This document shows, piece by piece, positions 8,159 through 16,306 of a stretch of DNA of 25,157 nt (its first letter is position 1; the number at the start of each line of letters is the position of its first letter). The position numbers and the translations under genes are program-made. Where the stretch lies: NCBI GenBank assembly GCA_002470165.1, contig DKNF01000265.1:315-25471 (forward strand), read 5' to 3'. The stretch comes from Betaproteobacteria bacterium UBA7395. Lineage in GTDB: Bacteria; Pseudomonadota; Gammaproteobacteria; Burkholderiales; Rhodocyclaceae. Below the pieces are notes generated by a model. That model searched no databases, was not told where the DNA came from, and saw nothing but the letters and a program-made list of their open reading frames with translations.

Positions 8159-10366
8159 TCACCCCCGTTTGCCGCGCAGCAGATTGCGGATCGCCTTGCG
8201 GCCGACCCGTCGCTTGAGCGCGACCTTGAAATCGTAGATGACGAAGGACAGCCGGTCGAACCAGCCCAGCCGCTTGCCCAGGCCGGAGAAATACAGGTCG
8301 AGGAAGCGCTCCCGTCCCTGCCAGTGCAGCTTGTTGCAGATGCGGACCAGATCGGCCACGCGCCGGTCGAGGGTCAACGGGCGGTTGAAGGCGTGCAACC
8401 GGCCGGTGTCGATCAGCACGAAGTCGAGCGGCTGGCCCTCGCCCTGGCGCACCAGAATGTTGCCGCCGGCCAGATCGCGGAAGAAGATGCCGCGTCCGTG
8501 CAGGTCAAGCAGGAAACGCGTCAGCTGGCGATAAGCCTCGTTCTCGGCGATGCCGCGGAACTCGCGGGCGCCGGCCGCATAGGCGGCAAGCATCTCGCGC
8601 ACCGCGAAATCGGCGCCGGCGTGCTCGCAGACGTAGAAATTCTGCTTCAGGCTGGTGTCGCCAATCTGCTCCAGCCAGGCCACCGGCATGGCCACGCCGA
8701 GATGGCGGCGCAGCAGTTCGCTGCTGCCGCTCCAGCTGCGCAGGCCCTTGGACGGCTTGAAGCGGTCGAGCAAGCGCTTGTGCCAAGGCAGCGTCACCGG
8801 CTGCTTGACCACCAGTTGGCGACTGGCGTCGCGCGGATCGGGGATGGTCCAGATGGCGTTGCGGGCATGGCGCAGGGTCGATTCGCGCTGCGGGCCGGCC
8901 AGCCGGCCCGGCTGCAATGCCTGCCAGAGCAGACGGGCGGCTGCGCCATCGGCAGCAAGGACGATGCCCTGCCAGCCGCCCTCCCGGAAGAAGTAATGGC
9001 GGCGTCCGTCACCGACGTGCCGGTGGATCGCCAGCCCGTCGATCAAGGCCGCGCCGGGGCGTAGCTCGACCGCCTCGGTCAGCGGCCAGCACAGGTAGAG
9101 CGGGCTTTCGCTGACCAGCGTCGGGGATTCGGCGCAGGCCTCGCCGTCGCGCTGCAACACCTGCGCCGCAGCCAGCGCGGGCGCGTCGTAGAGGTCGACC
9201 AGCGCCGCCGCCCGGCCGTTGATCGTCCACACCGCGTGGATGCGCTGCGTGGCCGTGCGGAAGGCGTGCACTTCCAGGCCTTGCCCGGCATTCAGACGGC
9301 CTTCGTAGATGCTGCCTGGGATCAGCGCGTTGAAGGCCTTTAGCGCCGCCAGCGCCGGGCGCACGCGGAAATCCGCCAGCCGGCCGGTGACCGCCGCGTA
9401 ATGGGTGATCCGCTCCAGCGTAGGATACTGCGCCACGCCGTCGTCGACCAGACCTTCGCGGTGGCAGATCAGCGGCCCCCACCAGGCGCCTTCGAGCGCC
9501 CCCGAAGCGGCACAGAGCAGCAGGTAGCGGCTCAGGTAATCGGCCTGTTTTTCCTCGCTGTCGGCCAGCATGCGCTCGATCCGCGGCAGGGTCCAGAAAG
9601 CAGCCGGCGAGAACAGCCGCGGCACACCGTAGTCGGCCCCCAGACGCTGCAACAGGCGCGCTTTCTTGACCAGGTTAACCCGTGCCAGGCCGGCCAGACG
9701 CGGACCGAAGACCTTGTGATCGTAGCGCTCGGGCTCGGTGCTGCGCTCGGCGAACAGGTTGTCGGTGTGGATGTCCGGCAATTGCCCACGTTTTTGCAGC
9801 GCCGCCAGCAGGCCGACCGTCCACGGCGGCTCGAAATCGGTGATGCTCGGCCCGGCCAGGGTCAGGCCGCGGGCGCGGACTTCCTGCCAGCCGATTGCCC
9901 AGGCGGCAAAGAAGCCATCGAGCGAATAACCTGCCCAGCGCTTGCGATTGACCGTCGAGCACAACTCGACCATGGCCACCCGTTGCCCGTAAGCATCGAG
10001 GCTGGCGCGGATGAAATTGCGCCACGCGTCCTCGGCCACCGTCCCGGGCATTTGCCGGGCGGCTTCGGCCGGCTGCAGCAGATGGAGGACAACGCGAAAA
10101 TCGCCGACCAGCAGTTTCTCCAGCAGGCGGCCGGCCGGCCCCTGCACGTCGCCATAGGTGAAATCGATGCGCAGGTTGCGGATGCCGGCGTCGCGCAGTT
10201 TCTCGATGATCCAGTCGTCGACCGCCGGATCGGCCGCCGCGGCAACGCCAACCCCGGCAAAAGACTCCGGCACACGCTGCCCGGCCGGCGGCAAATGCCC
10301 GCCAGAAAAGGAAAAACGACCACGCAGCAGACTGCCGGCGATGGCCCTGACGAAGCCGTGGCTCAT
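8159..10366 (-). CDS. Glycosidase-like barrel fused to a WaaP/InaA-type kinase domain
   Basis: A 735-residue two-part protein. Residues 30-345 look like a clan GH-A (beta/alpha)8 barrel: strand-like blocks at FAGVGV, RNLRIDFTYGD, FRVVLHLLQP, AMVELCSTVN, LAGPSITDFEP, DIHTDNL, PRLFSPAAFW and GAWWGPL. The block ELCSTVNRKRW (134-144) lines up with the family pattern E-x-x-N-E-x-N, but the acid/base Glu is Thr138; the expected nucleophile region (FSPAAFW) also lacks Glu. Residues 345-480 are beta-rich. Residues 500-735 are kinase-like: Lys521, FFRDLAGGN (629-636) and IDTGR (Asp653). The ATG overlaps the upstream stop (ATGA); a longer in-frame reading to 10696 merely shadows the upstream gene. No signal peptide is apparent, so a cytoplasmic LPS-core role is inferred. 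Confidence 0.85.
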   Translation of the reverse strand: MSHGFVRAIAGSLLRGRFSFSGGHLPPAGQRVPESFAGVGVAAAADPAVDDWIIEKLRDAGIRNLRIDFTYGDVQGPAGRLLEKLLVGDFRVVLHLLQPAEAARQMPGTVAEDAWRNFIRASLDAYGQRVAMVELCSTVNRKRWAGYSLDGFFAAWAIGWQEVRARGLTLAGPSITDFEPPWTVGLLAALQKRGQLPDIHTDNLFAERSTEPERYDHKVFGPRLAGLARVNLVKKARLLQRLGADYGVPRLFSPAAFWTLPRIERMLADSEEKQADYLSRYLLLCAASGALEGAWWGPLICHREGLVDDGVAQYPTLERITHYAAVTGRLADFRVRPALAALKAFNALIPGSIYEGRLNAGQGLEVHAFRTATQRIHAVWTINGRAAALVDLYDAPALAAAQVLQRDGEACAESPTLVSESPLYLCWPLTEAVELRPGAALIDGLAIHRHVGDGRRHYFFREGGWQGIVLAADGAAARLLWQALQPGRLAGPQRESTLRHARNAIWTIPDPRDASRQLVVKQPVTLPWHKRLLDRFKPSKGLRSWSGSSELLRRHLGVAMPVAWLEQIGDTSLKQNFYVCEHAGADFAVREMLAAYAAGAREFRGIAENEAYRQLTRFLLDLHGRGIFFRDLAGGNILVRQGEGQPLDFVLIDTGRLHAFNRPLTLDRRVADLVRICNKLHWQGRERFLDLYFSGLGKRLGWFDRLSFVIYDFKVALKRRVGRKAIRNLLRGKRG

Positions 10367-10956
10367 CCGGCGTCTCCGGCAATGACCGCATCCATGTCGA
10401 CCCAGTCGGGCTCGCCGGCCACCTTGTACATGCGCTGCATGTTGCGCTTGCGCAGGTACTTGCCAAGCGACCACGGATAAATGCGCATGTCGGAGAAGTC
10501 GATCAGGCCGAGTTGCCCCTCCGGCGTGACGATCACGTTGCCGATGTGCAAGGAGCGGAAATAAACGCCGTGGTCGTGCAGACGGATGATCAGCCGGGTC
10601 AGCGCGCGCCGAAGTTCCTGGCGGCGTTCCGGCGAGACCCCGCGGGCAACGACCTGGCGCATGGTGTCGCCAGGCAGGGGGCGGTAATGCACGCAATCGC
10701 GGGCCATTTCCGGGATGCGCATGACCGACAGCACGGTCGGCACGGGAATCCCCATGCGTGCCAGCGCCAGCGCGTTGTGCTGGAAGCGCCGGGCGTAGGG
10801 GTAAAGCAGCGCCGAACTGAGCAGGCGCTTGCGCCGGAACAGTTTCAGGATGCTGCCATCGGCCAGCCTGAGCACCTTGTCGCCATGAGGATCGGCCTCA
10901 AGCACCTCGGCGCCTTCGCACATGGCGAGATACTCCTGTTGCGTCAGACTCTTCAA
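10363..10956 (-). CDS. Small LPS-kinase/BUD32-like protein lacking the catalytic Asp
   Basis: A 197-residue kinase-fold protein. It has an N-lobe lysine in ILKLFRRKR (Lys38), a catalytic-loop equivalent VYFRSLHIGN (Ser135 where Asp is usual; Asn140 kept) and a metal loop LIDFSD (Asp153). It resembles small kinase-like proteins of LPS loci in pseudomonads that share an RSLH.GN motif, so the substitution may be a family trait. The longest frame starts at a TTG (10956). An ATG at 10923 has a good AGGAG nine bases upstream, but starting there would drop residues that look conserved (SLTQQEYL). Its stop overlaps the start of the fusion gene. A partner or regulator role for the fused kinase is plausible but unproven. 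Confidence 0.8.
   Translation of the reverse strand: MKSLTQQEYLAMCEGAEVLEADPHGDKVLRLADGSILKLFRRKRLLSSALLYPYARRFQHNALALARMGIPVPTVLSVMRIPEMARDCVHYRPLPGDTMRQVVARGVSPERRQELRRALTRLIIRLHDHGVYFRSLHIGNVIVTPEGQLGLIDFSDMRIYPWSLGKYLRKRNMQRMYKVAGEPDWVDMDAVIAGDAG
10933..10937 (-). promoter_or_regulatory. Shine-Dalgarno for an alternative ATG start (10923)
   Basis: AGGAG on the minus strand, 9 nt before the in-frame ATG at 10923. It competes with the TTG at 10956 as the start of the small kinase-like gene; only a weak GGGTGG precedes the TTG. Confidence 0.4.
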
Positions 10957-10972
10957 TGCCGTGCCACCCGTT

Positions 10973-11000
10973 AAAAAACCGCGAGTTTACCGTCTCGCGG
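10973..11000 (-). terminator. Terminator-like hairpin in the leader of the minus-strand operon
   Basis: Read on the minus strand, a 7-bp GC-rich stem (CCGCGAG/CTCGCGG, 8-nt loop) runs straight into six T. It lies 17 nt upstream of the TTG start of the small kinase-like gene, where a transcript of that gene would begin, and not at the end of any minus-strand gene. It may be an attenuator, or a chance product of the divergent promoter repeat that overlaps it. Confidence 0.5.
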
Positions 11001-11038
11001 CCAAACCGGCATGCACAAAGTGGCGTGGTAAACTCGCG
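10980..11038. promoter_or_regulatory. Divergent intergenic inverted repeat with outward TAAACT boxes
   Basis: A perfect 12-bp inverted repeat: CGCGAGTTTACC at 10980-10991 and GGTAAACTCGCG at 11027-11038, 35 nt apart, in the 120-nt gap between the minus-strand kinase-like operon and msbA. Each arm contains TAAACT facing outward (minus 10989-10984, plus 11029-11034), so each could be a -10 element for the gene it faces. I find no convincing -35 at 16-18 nt for either. It could also be an operator for a dimeric regulator. Confidence 0.45.
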
Positions 11039-11076
11039 CCTCGATCATCCAGCACGCCGCACCGGAACAACTCACC

Positions 11077-12876
11077 ATGCAGCACGACAGCGCTCAGCAA
11101 GCTTCATCGCTGAAAATCTACCTCCGGCTCCTGACCTACCTGCGCCCCTTCATCGCCCTGTTCGCGATCAGCCTGGTCGGCTTCATGATCTTCGCCTCAT
11201 CGCAGCCGATGCTGGCCGCCGTGCTCAAGTATTTCGTCGACGGCCTGGGCGCCCCGGCAGAGACGACACACCATCATCTCCCGCTGCTCGGCAGCGTTCA
11301 ACTCATGTACGGCGTGCCGATCCTGATGGTGCTGATCATCGTCTGGCGCAGCATCGGTTCCTTTCTCGGCAACTATTACCTGGCCAAGGTCTCGCTCGGA
11401 CTGATCAACGACCTGCGCCAGTCACTGTTCAACAAGCTGCTGCAACTGCCCAACAGCTATTTCGACCAGAACAATTCCGGCCACCTGATCTCGCGCATCA
11501 CCTACAACGTGACCATGGTCACCGGTGCCGCCACCGATGCGATCAAGGTGGTCATCCGCGAGGGACTCACCGTCGTCTTCCTGTTCGGCTACCTGATGTG
11601 GATGAACTGGAAACTGACCGTGGTGATGGTCGCCATCCTGCCGATCATCGGTGTCATGGTCGGTAGCGCCAGCCGCAAGTTCCGCAAGCAGAGCAAGAAG
11701 ATCCAGGCGACCATGGGCGACCTGACGCACATCGCCTCGGAAACCATCCAGGGCTACCGCGCGGTGCGCAGCTTTGGCGGCGAAGCCTACGAGACTGCAC
11801 GCTTCCGCCGGGCCAGCGAGGACAACACCGCCAAGCAGTTGCGCATGGTCAAGACCGGCGCGACCTTCACTCCGGCCCTGCAACTGGTTTCCTTCTCGGC
11901 CATGGCCGTGGTGCTCTTCCTGGTGCTGTACATGCGTGGCGACGCCACCGCCGGCGACCTGGTCGCCTACATCACCGCCGCCGGCATGCTGCCCAAGCCG
12001 ATCCGCCAGTTGTCCGAAGTCAGCTCGACGGTACAGAAGGGCCTGGCCGGCGCCGAGAGCATCTTCGCCCAACTCGATGAGGCGCCGGAGGAAAACCGCG
12101 GCAGCGTCGAACGCGAGCGAATTGCCGGGCGACTGGAAATCCGCGACCTGAATTTCACCTATCCCGGCAGCGAGCAACCGGTGCTGCAGGACATTTCCTT
12201 CACCGCCGAACCCGGGCAGATGGTCGCCCTGGTCGGTCGCTCGGGCAGCGGCAAATCGACCCTGGCCAACCTGATCCCGCGCTTCTACCGGCACACCGAG
12301 GGCAGCATCCTGCTCGACGGCGTCGATGTCGAGGAGTACACGCTGCGCAACCTGCGCCGCCACCTGGCGCTGGTCAGCCAGCAGGTTTCGCTGTTCAACG
12401 ACAGCATCGCCAACAACATCGCCTATGGCGACCTCGCCGGCAGCCCGCGCGAGCACATCGTCGCCGCCGCCGAAGCCGCCTACGCGGCGGAGTTCATCGA
12501 ACGCCTGCCGCAGACCTACGATACCCTGGTCGGCGAGAACGGCGTGCTGCTCTCGGGCGGGCAGCGTCAGCGCATCGCCATCGCCCGGGCGATCCTCAAG
12601 AACGCGCCGCTGCTCATTCTCGACGAAGCCACTTCGGCGCTGGACACCGAGTCGGAACGCCACATCCAGGCGGCGCTGGAGCGGGCCACGGCCAACCGGA
12701 CCACGCTGGTGATCGCCCACCGCCTGTCGACCATCGAGCGCGCCGACCTGATCCTGGTCATGGACCAGGGGCGCATCGTCGAACGCGGGACGCACGCCGA
12801 ACTACTCGCCCTCAACGGGCATTACGCCCGCCTGCACGCGATGCAATTCAGCGAAGGCGCTCAGGCCGCCGACTGA
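11077..12876 (+). CDS. msbA: Lipid A export ATP-binding/permease protein MsbA
   Basis: A 599-residue ABC half-transporter that works as a homodimer and flips lipid A-core from the cytoplasmic to the periplasmic face of the inner membrane. The N-terminal ~330 residues carry six predicted membrane helices (ABC_membrane). The nucleotide-binding domain follows with Walker A GRSGSGKST (about 386), Q-loop VSQQVSLF, signature LSGGQRQR (about 491), Walker B LLILDEATSALD (about 511) and H-loop IAHRLST. Length and helix pattern fit MsbA. Position in an LPS core locus supports this over other type-1 exporters. It overlaps by 16 nt, tail to tail, the tandem-kinase gene on the other strand. A promoter-like TAAACT lies 43 nt upstream. 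Confidence 0.95.
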   Translation: MQHDSAQQASSLKIYLRLLTYLRPFIALFAISLVGFMIFASSQPMLAAVLKYFVDGLGAPAETTHHHLPLLGSVQLMYGVPILMVLIIVWRSIGSFLGNYYLAKVSLGLINDLRQSLFNKLLQLPNSYFDQNNSGHLISRITYNVTMVTGAATDAIKVVIREGLTVVFLFGYLMWMNWKLTVVMVAILPIIGVMVGSASRKFRKQSKKIQATMGDLTHIASETIQGYRAVRSFGGEAYETARFRRASEDNTAKQLRMVKTGATFTPALQLVSFSAMAVVLFLVLYMRGDATAGDLVAYITAAGMLPKPIRQLSEVSSTVQKGLAGAESIFAQLDEAPEENRGSVERERIAGRLEIRDLNFTYPGSEQPVLQDISFTAEPGQMVALVGRSGSGKSTLANLIPRFYRHTEGSILLDGVDVEEYTLRNLRRHLALVSQQVSLFNDSIANNIAYGDLAGSPREHIVAAAEAAYAAEFIERLPQTYDTLVGENGVLLSGGQRQRIAIARAILKNAPLLILDEATSALDTESERHIQAALERATANRTTLVIAHRLSTIERADLILVMDQGRIVERGTHAELLALNGHYARLHAMQFSEGAQAAD

Positions 12877-14267
12877 GCACCGGGCAGCGACCGGTCCAGC
12901 CACTCGCGCAACGGCGAACCGGCCGGCCAGTTGCGCAGGAAACGTGCCCGGTCGCGCTGCCAGGCGCGGGCAAACCCCGTCGGCGAGGTGTGCTGGTGCA
13001 TGGCGTCGAGATCGATCAGCACCACCCTGCCGTTGTCCCACAGCAGGTTGCTGGCCTTGAGGTCGCCATGGGTAATGCGCAGCGCATGCAACTGGCCGAA
13101 CAGCTCCAGTAGCGCTGTTGCCAGCGCCGGCTCGGGCAGCTGTCCGGCATCGAGGACGTCAAGCAGACAGGCACCTGGGCAGTATTCGTTGACCAGGAAA
13201 GCCCGCCCGCGCAGCGGACCGAGGCGCTCCTCGATCACCGCCAGCGGCCGCGGTGTGGCGATGCCGTAGAAATCCAGACGGTGCCCCTCGCGCCACGAAT
13301 GCCAGGCCCGGCTCGGCCGCCAGGCGCGCGAGAGCGCGTGCCGCCAGTGCTTGAGGTTGTAACGCTTGACCACCACCCGGCTGGCGCCCAATTGCACACC
13401 GGCTACCGTGCACGTGCCGCCGCTCTTCAGCCGTTGCCCCTCGGCCAGCACTGCGTCCGGGTTGTCGATCAGCGCCCGCAACAACGCATGATCGTCGCGC
13501 GACACGGCGACAAAGCACCGCAGGCTGCGGGTAACGGCGAACTGGGTGCACTCCCGTCCGGTTTTGGCCAGGAAATGCCGCAGACGGCGCGCCCGCACCG
13601 CCTGCACTTCGGCCAGCAACGGGCCGGTTTCGGGCACCTGCGCCCCCGGCGTCGCGGCGTAGGTCGTCAGAACATCCGGAATCTGCGCATCCTGACGCGG
13701 CGGCAACTGGGCAAACAGGATTGCCAGGTTGGCGCTCACTTCAACTGCTGTCAGCGGCTTGGCCGACACGCGCACGGCATCGCCGTCAATCACGTAACAG
13801 CGGCCGGCGGCGCAGAGGAAATTCCCCAAGTGCAGGTCCTCCTGCGCCAGTCCGGCGGCGTGCATCTTCGCCAGAAGCGGCATGACCATCCGCAGGCGGC
13901 TGGTTTCATCAGCGCCATCGCAGGCATCGGCCAGACTCTGCGCCGCTTCGATGAACTCGGTCAGCAAGGCGTACCCGCCACCTGCCAGGGCGCCGGCCCA
14001 GCACAACTCTGGCGTGGCCACGCCGGCCGCCTGCAAGGCCTCGATCCCGCCACGTTCGCGCGACCAGTGGCGCTCGCTGGCGCTGGCGACGAACAACTTG
14101 GACAGCACCCGCTGGCCGTCCAGGCTGGCTTCGCCGACCACCCGCTTGCCCGGCAGGACGCGTAGCAAGCGGCTGACGGCGAGAACGCGGCCGTCGGCCA
14201 GGGTAATTTCGAAAGGCGCCGACGGTTGCCGCCCGGCAGCACGCAGGGCTGCGGCTTCGATCAGCAT
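12861..14267 (-). CDS. Tandem double lipopolysaccharide-kinase domain protein
   Basis: A 468-residue protein made of two WaaP/InaA-type kinase domains in a row. Domain 1 (about 20-200): Lys57 in LSKLF, catalytic loop AQEDLHLGN (142-149) and metal loop VIDGD (Asp161). Domain 2 (about 245-460): Lys301 in VVVKRYN, catalytic loop THGDLKASN (399-407) and metal loop LIDLD (Asp419). Domain 2 has the full HxD...N...D set, while domain 1 has Glu in place of the His but keeps Asp and Asn. I recall P. aeruginosa PA5006 in the core locus as a kinase-family protein of similar length. The start is 6 nt after the upstream glycosyltransferase stop. It may phosphorylate two core positions, or one domain may regulate the other; this is inference. 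Confidence 0.88.
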   Translation of the reverse strand: MLIEAAALRAAGRQPSAPFEITLADGRVLAVSRLLRVLPGKRVVGEASLDGQRVLSKLFVASASERHWSRERGGIEALQAAGVATPELCWAGALAGGGYALLTEFIEAAQSLADACDGADETSRLRMVMPLLAKMHAAGLAQEDLHLGNFLCAAGRCYVIDGDAVRVSAKPLTAVEVSANLAILFAQLPPRQDAQIPDVLTTYAATPGAQVPETGPLLAEVQAVRARRLRHFLAKTGRECTQFAVTRSLRCFVAVSRDDHALLRALIDNPDAVLAEGQRLKSGGTCTVAGVQLGASRVVVKRYNLKHWRHALSRAWRPSRAWHSWREGHRLDFYGIATPRPLAVIEERLGPLRGRAFLVNEYCPGACLLDVLDAGQLPEPALATALLELFGQLHALRITHGDLKASNLLWDNGRVVLIDLDAMHQHTSPTGFARAWQRDRARFLRNWPAGSPLREWLDRSLPGAQSAA

Positions 14268-14273
14268 CGGCGG

Positions 14274-15089
14274 TCAGCGGTCAAGGCTGTCGTCGGCGAG
14301 CAGCGCATCGGCATCGATGCCGCGCAGCTTGTCGCTGACCCGCTTCTTGCCGTTGCGGATGTTCGAGGCGCTGCTGCCCAGTTCGGGATTGAGCACCATG
14401 GTCGCGTGGTTGACGTGATCGACGTACTGCCCCAGGTCAACGGACTCCAGGAAGCACATGCGATAGCCGGCCGCCACCATCTTGCGGTGCATGACGCTGC
14501 CAGCCACTTCGTCGCCGTCGGCGAAACCGGTGTTCAGTTCGCGGATGACGTCGGTGCGGTACATCGCGCAGTGGCTGCGCAGGTAATGCAGGCTGTCGTC
14601 GAAACGCTCGGCGCGGAAGGTACGCCGGCCGGTCAGGCGGAACAGCGCCGTCTTCCAGAACTGCTCGACGCGGCGCCCGAAACGTTGCAGCGGCGTCTTG
14701 GTTTCCAGCTTCCAGGAACCGACCCCAGCCACCCTCGGATCTGCGGCGAAAGGTGCGAGCAGGATGTCCAACCAGTCGGCGCGACGGACAAAGGTATCGG
14801 TATGGATCGACAGGACGTAGGGGGTGGTCACACGCGCCAGCGCCAGGTCGAGCGCCCGTGCATGCGACAGTGCCGGTGTGTCGCCGGCTTCGGCCGGACG
14901 TTCGATCAGGTCGATCCACGGGAGGCCGCGCAGGTAGTCGAGCGAAGCATCCCGGGAATCGTTGTCGATCGCGATGACCCGGACCTGCGAGAAGTCGGTG
15001 TACTTGCGCAACAGGCGAAGGCAGATCTTGGTGATTTCCGGTGTCTTGTAATTCGGCACCAGAATGGTCACCTTCGGCTGGGTCGTCAT
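14274..15089 (-). CDS. Family 2 glycosyltransferase (rhamnosyltransferase-like)
   Basis: A 271-residue GT-A glycosyltransferase. The N-terminal block VTILVPNYKT and the nucleotide-binding VIAIDNDSRD are clear. The DxD-equivalent is YVLSIHTDTF, resembling the single-Asp versions seen in rhamnosyl- and galactofuranosyltransferases. A downstream RSHCAMYRTD segment fits the acceptor-side loop. Its ATG overlaps the stop of the SGNH gene and the tandem kinase follows 6 nt after its own stop, so the three form one operon. It is probably cytoplasmic. The sugar is unknown; the similarity to rhamnosyltransferases is only a hint. Confidence 0.88.
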   Translation of the reverse strand: MTTQPKVTILVPNYKTPEITKICLRLLRKYTDFSQVRVIAIDNDSRDASLDYLRGLPWIDLIERPAEAGDTPALSHARALDLALARVTTPYVLSIHTDTFVRRADWLDILLAPFAADPRVAGVGSWKLETKTPLQRFGRRVEQFWKTALFRLTGRRTFRAERFDDSLHYLRSHCAMYRTDVIRELNTGFADGDEVAGSVMHRKMVAAGYRMCFLESVDLGQYVDHVNHATMVLNPELGSSASNIRNGKKRVSDKLRGIDADALLADDSLDR

Positions 15090-16192
15090 TTCAGCATCCC
15101 CTCGATCTGCAGCAGATCGCGGATGGCTTGCGCCGTCAGCCGATTGCCGTCCGCATTCATGTGCCCGCCGATCTCCTCCGGGCGCCAGAAGGTCTTGATC
15201 GCCGGATTCTCCGCCAGATGCTTGCGGAACACCGGCTCCATGTCGATCACCGGCATGCCCAGACGGCGGGCCTCATCGGCGGCGAACTCGCTGATCACCC
15301 GGTACTTCGATTCTTCTTCATCGAGGATGTCGCGGATCGGAAAATTCACCCAGACCGGCACGCCGCCATTGGCCCGTACGCTGGCCACATACAGTTCCAT
15401 GATCCCGGTCAGCGTCCGCCGGCCCAGCGAGCCCGGATCGCGGTCCCGCTTGACCCGGTCGCCCAGGGCACGCTGGAAGGCGGCCAGCGCATAGGAATAG
15501 TGCCAGCCGCCGATGCGCTTCTCGCCGCTGCGGTATTGCTCAACCAGCACCTCGGGTGCCGTCACCGGGACATTGGTCAATTCCAGCGAACCGTCGGCCT
15601 TGGGCACGAACATCGGCTTCGCGTAATCGCGGAAGCTGTAGGTATTCCGGTTGTAATCCAGCACATAGAAACCGAGAACGACGACATCCGGCTGATAGGC
15701 CTTGCCGTGGTGCTCATACATCAGATAGTTCTGATCGGTGCCGGTCGCCGACACGGCGAAGTTCATGACTTCCCAGTCGGGCAGCAGTTCGGCCAGGCGA
15801 TAGGCATAGGTATCCTCGTTGCTGACCCCATGACCGAAGGAATAACTGTCGCCGACGATCATCAGCCGGCGCTTGCCGGCCGGCTTCTCCAGCGTGAATT
15901 CCTGGTCATTGCGCATCCCCACCGAATTGGTGCGGATGTGCCCCAGATTTTCCGGCCGGGTGTCGATATTCGACGCATTGCGCCAGCCGGCGTATTCGTC
16001 GTAGGTGAAACGCGAATCGAAATGCACCTTGCCGTCAGCCATGCGCGCCTTGACCCAGCGCCATTCGCGCGTCATCGACAGATCGGCATGCGGCGGCACA
16101 TCGTCATCAAACGCATAGTACAGACGGGCGCCCCCCTCGAGCAGGAGGACGGTAATCAGCAGGTTGAGGACAATCAGCTTGAGTGTTTTCAT
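15086..16192 (-). CDS. SGNH/GDSL-fold hydrolase or acyltransferase with N-terminal membrane anchor
   Basis: A 368-residue protein with an N-terminal uncleaved signal-anchor (about residues 4-19) that would place the rest in the periplasm. The SGNH nucleophile block is MIVGDSYSFGHG (Ser116), block II/III candidates are NFAVSATGTDQN and VLGFYVLDYNRN, and the catalytic His is most likely His344 in GHMNADGN. No Asp sits three residues before that His, so the catalytic pair is not fully standard. Such anchored SGNH proteins are often acetyl transfer or deacetylation enzymes for surface glycans. It is the first gene of a minus-strand operon with a glycosyltransferase and the tandem kinase, so a core-modifying role fits. 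Confidence 0.82.
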   Translation of the reverse strand: MKTLKLIVLNLLITVLLLEGGARLYYAFDDDVPPHADLSMTREWRWVKARMADGKVHFDSRFTYDEYAGWRNASNIDTRPENLGHIRTNSVGMRNDQEFTLEKPAGKRRLMIVGDSYSFGHGVSNEDTYAYRLAELLPDWEVMNFAVSATGTDQNYLMYEHHGKAYQPDVVVLGFYVLDYNRNTYSFRDYAKPMFVPKADGSLELTNVPVTAPEVLVEQYRSGEKRIGGWHYSYALAAFQRALGDRVKRDRDPGSLGRRTLTGIMELYVASVRANGGVPVWVNFPIRDILDEEESKYRVISEFAADEARRLGMPVIDMEPVFRKHLAENPAIKTFWRPEEIGGHMNADGNRLTAQAIRDLLQIEGMLK

Positions 16193-16218
16193 GGCTAGCG
16201 CATTCCAGAAGACCCGAC

Positions 16219-16224
16219 ATTATA
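16219..16224 (-). promoter_or_regulatory. Candidate -10 (TATAAT) for the SGNH operon
   Basis: A perfect TATAAT on the minus strand, 27 nt upstream of the SGNH-gene ATG in the 114-nt divergent gap. No good -35 hexamer is seen at 16-18 nt, so support is moderate. Confidence 0.45.
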
Positions 16225-16268
16225 TGGCCTTTCACCACGCCGACTCGGCTGAAGGCAGCCCGGATTGT

Positions 16269-16274
16269 TATACT
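16269..16274 (+). promoter_or_regulatory. Candidate -10 (TATACT) for the second carbamoyltransferase operon
   Basis: TATACT on the plus strand, 32 nt upstream of the carbamoyltransferase ATG. There is no clear -35. The only other nearby candidate is on the opposite strand, so the gap would be a divergent promoter region. Confidence 0.4.
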
Positions 16275-16306
16275 TGGCGGATTTGATCGGCCAACGAGCA
16301 AGCCCA

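Noticed and set aside
10367..10696. A 110-residue N-terminal extension of the glycosidase-like/kinase fusion
   Set aside because: It overlaps the small kinase-like gene in another frame and has Arg/Ala/Pro-rich shadow composition; the ATG overlapping the upstream stop is the natural start.
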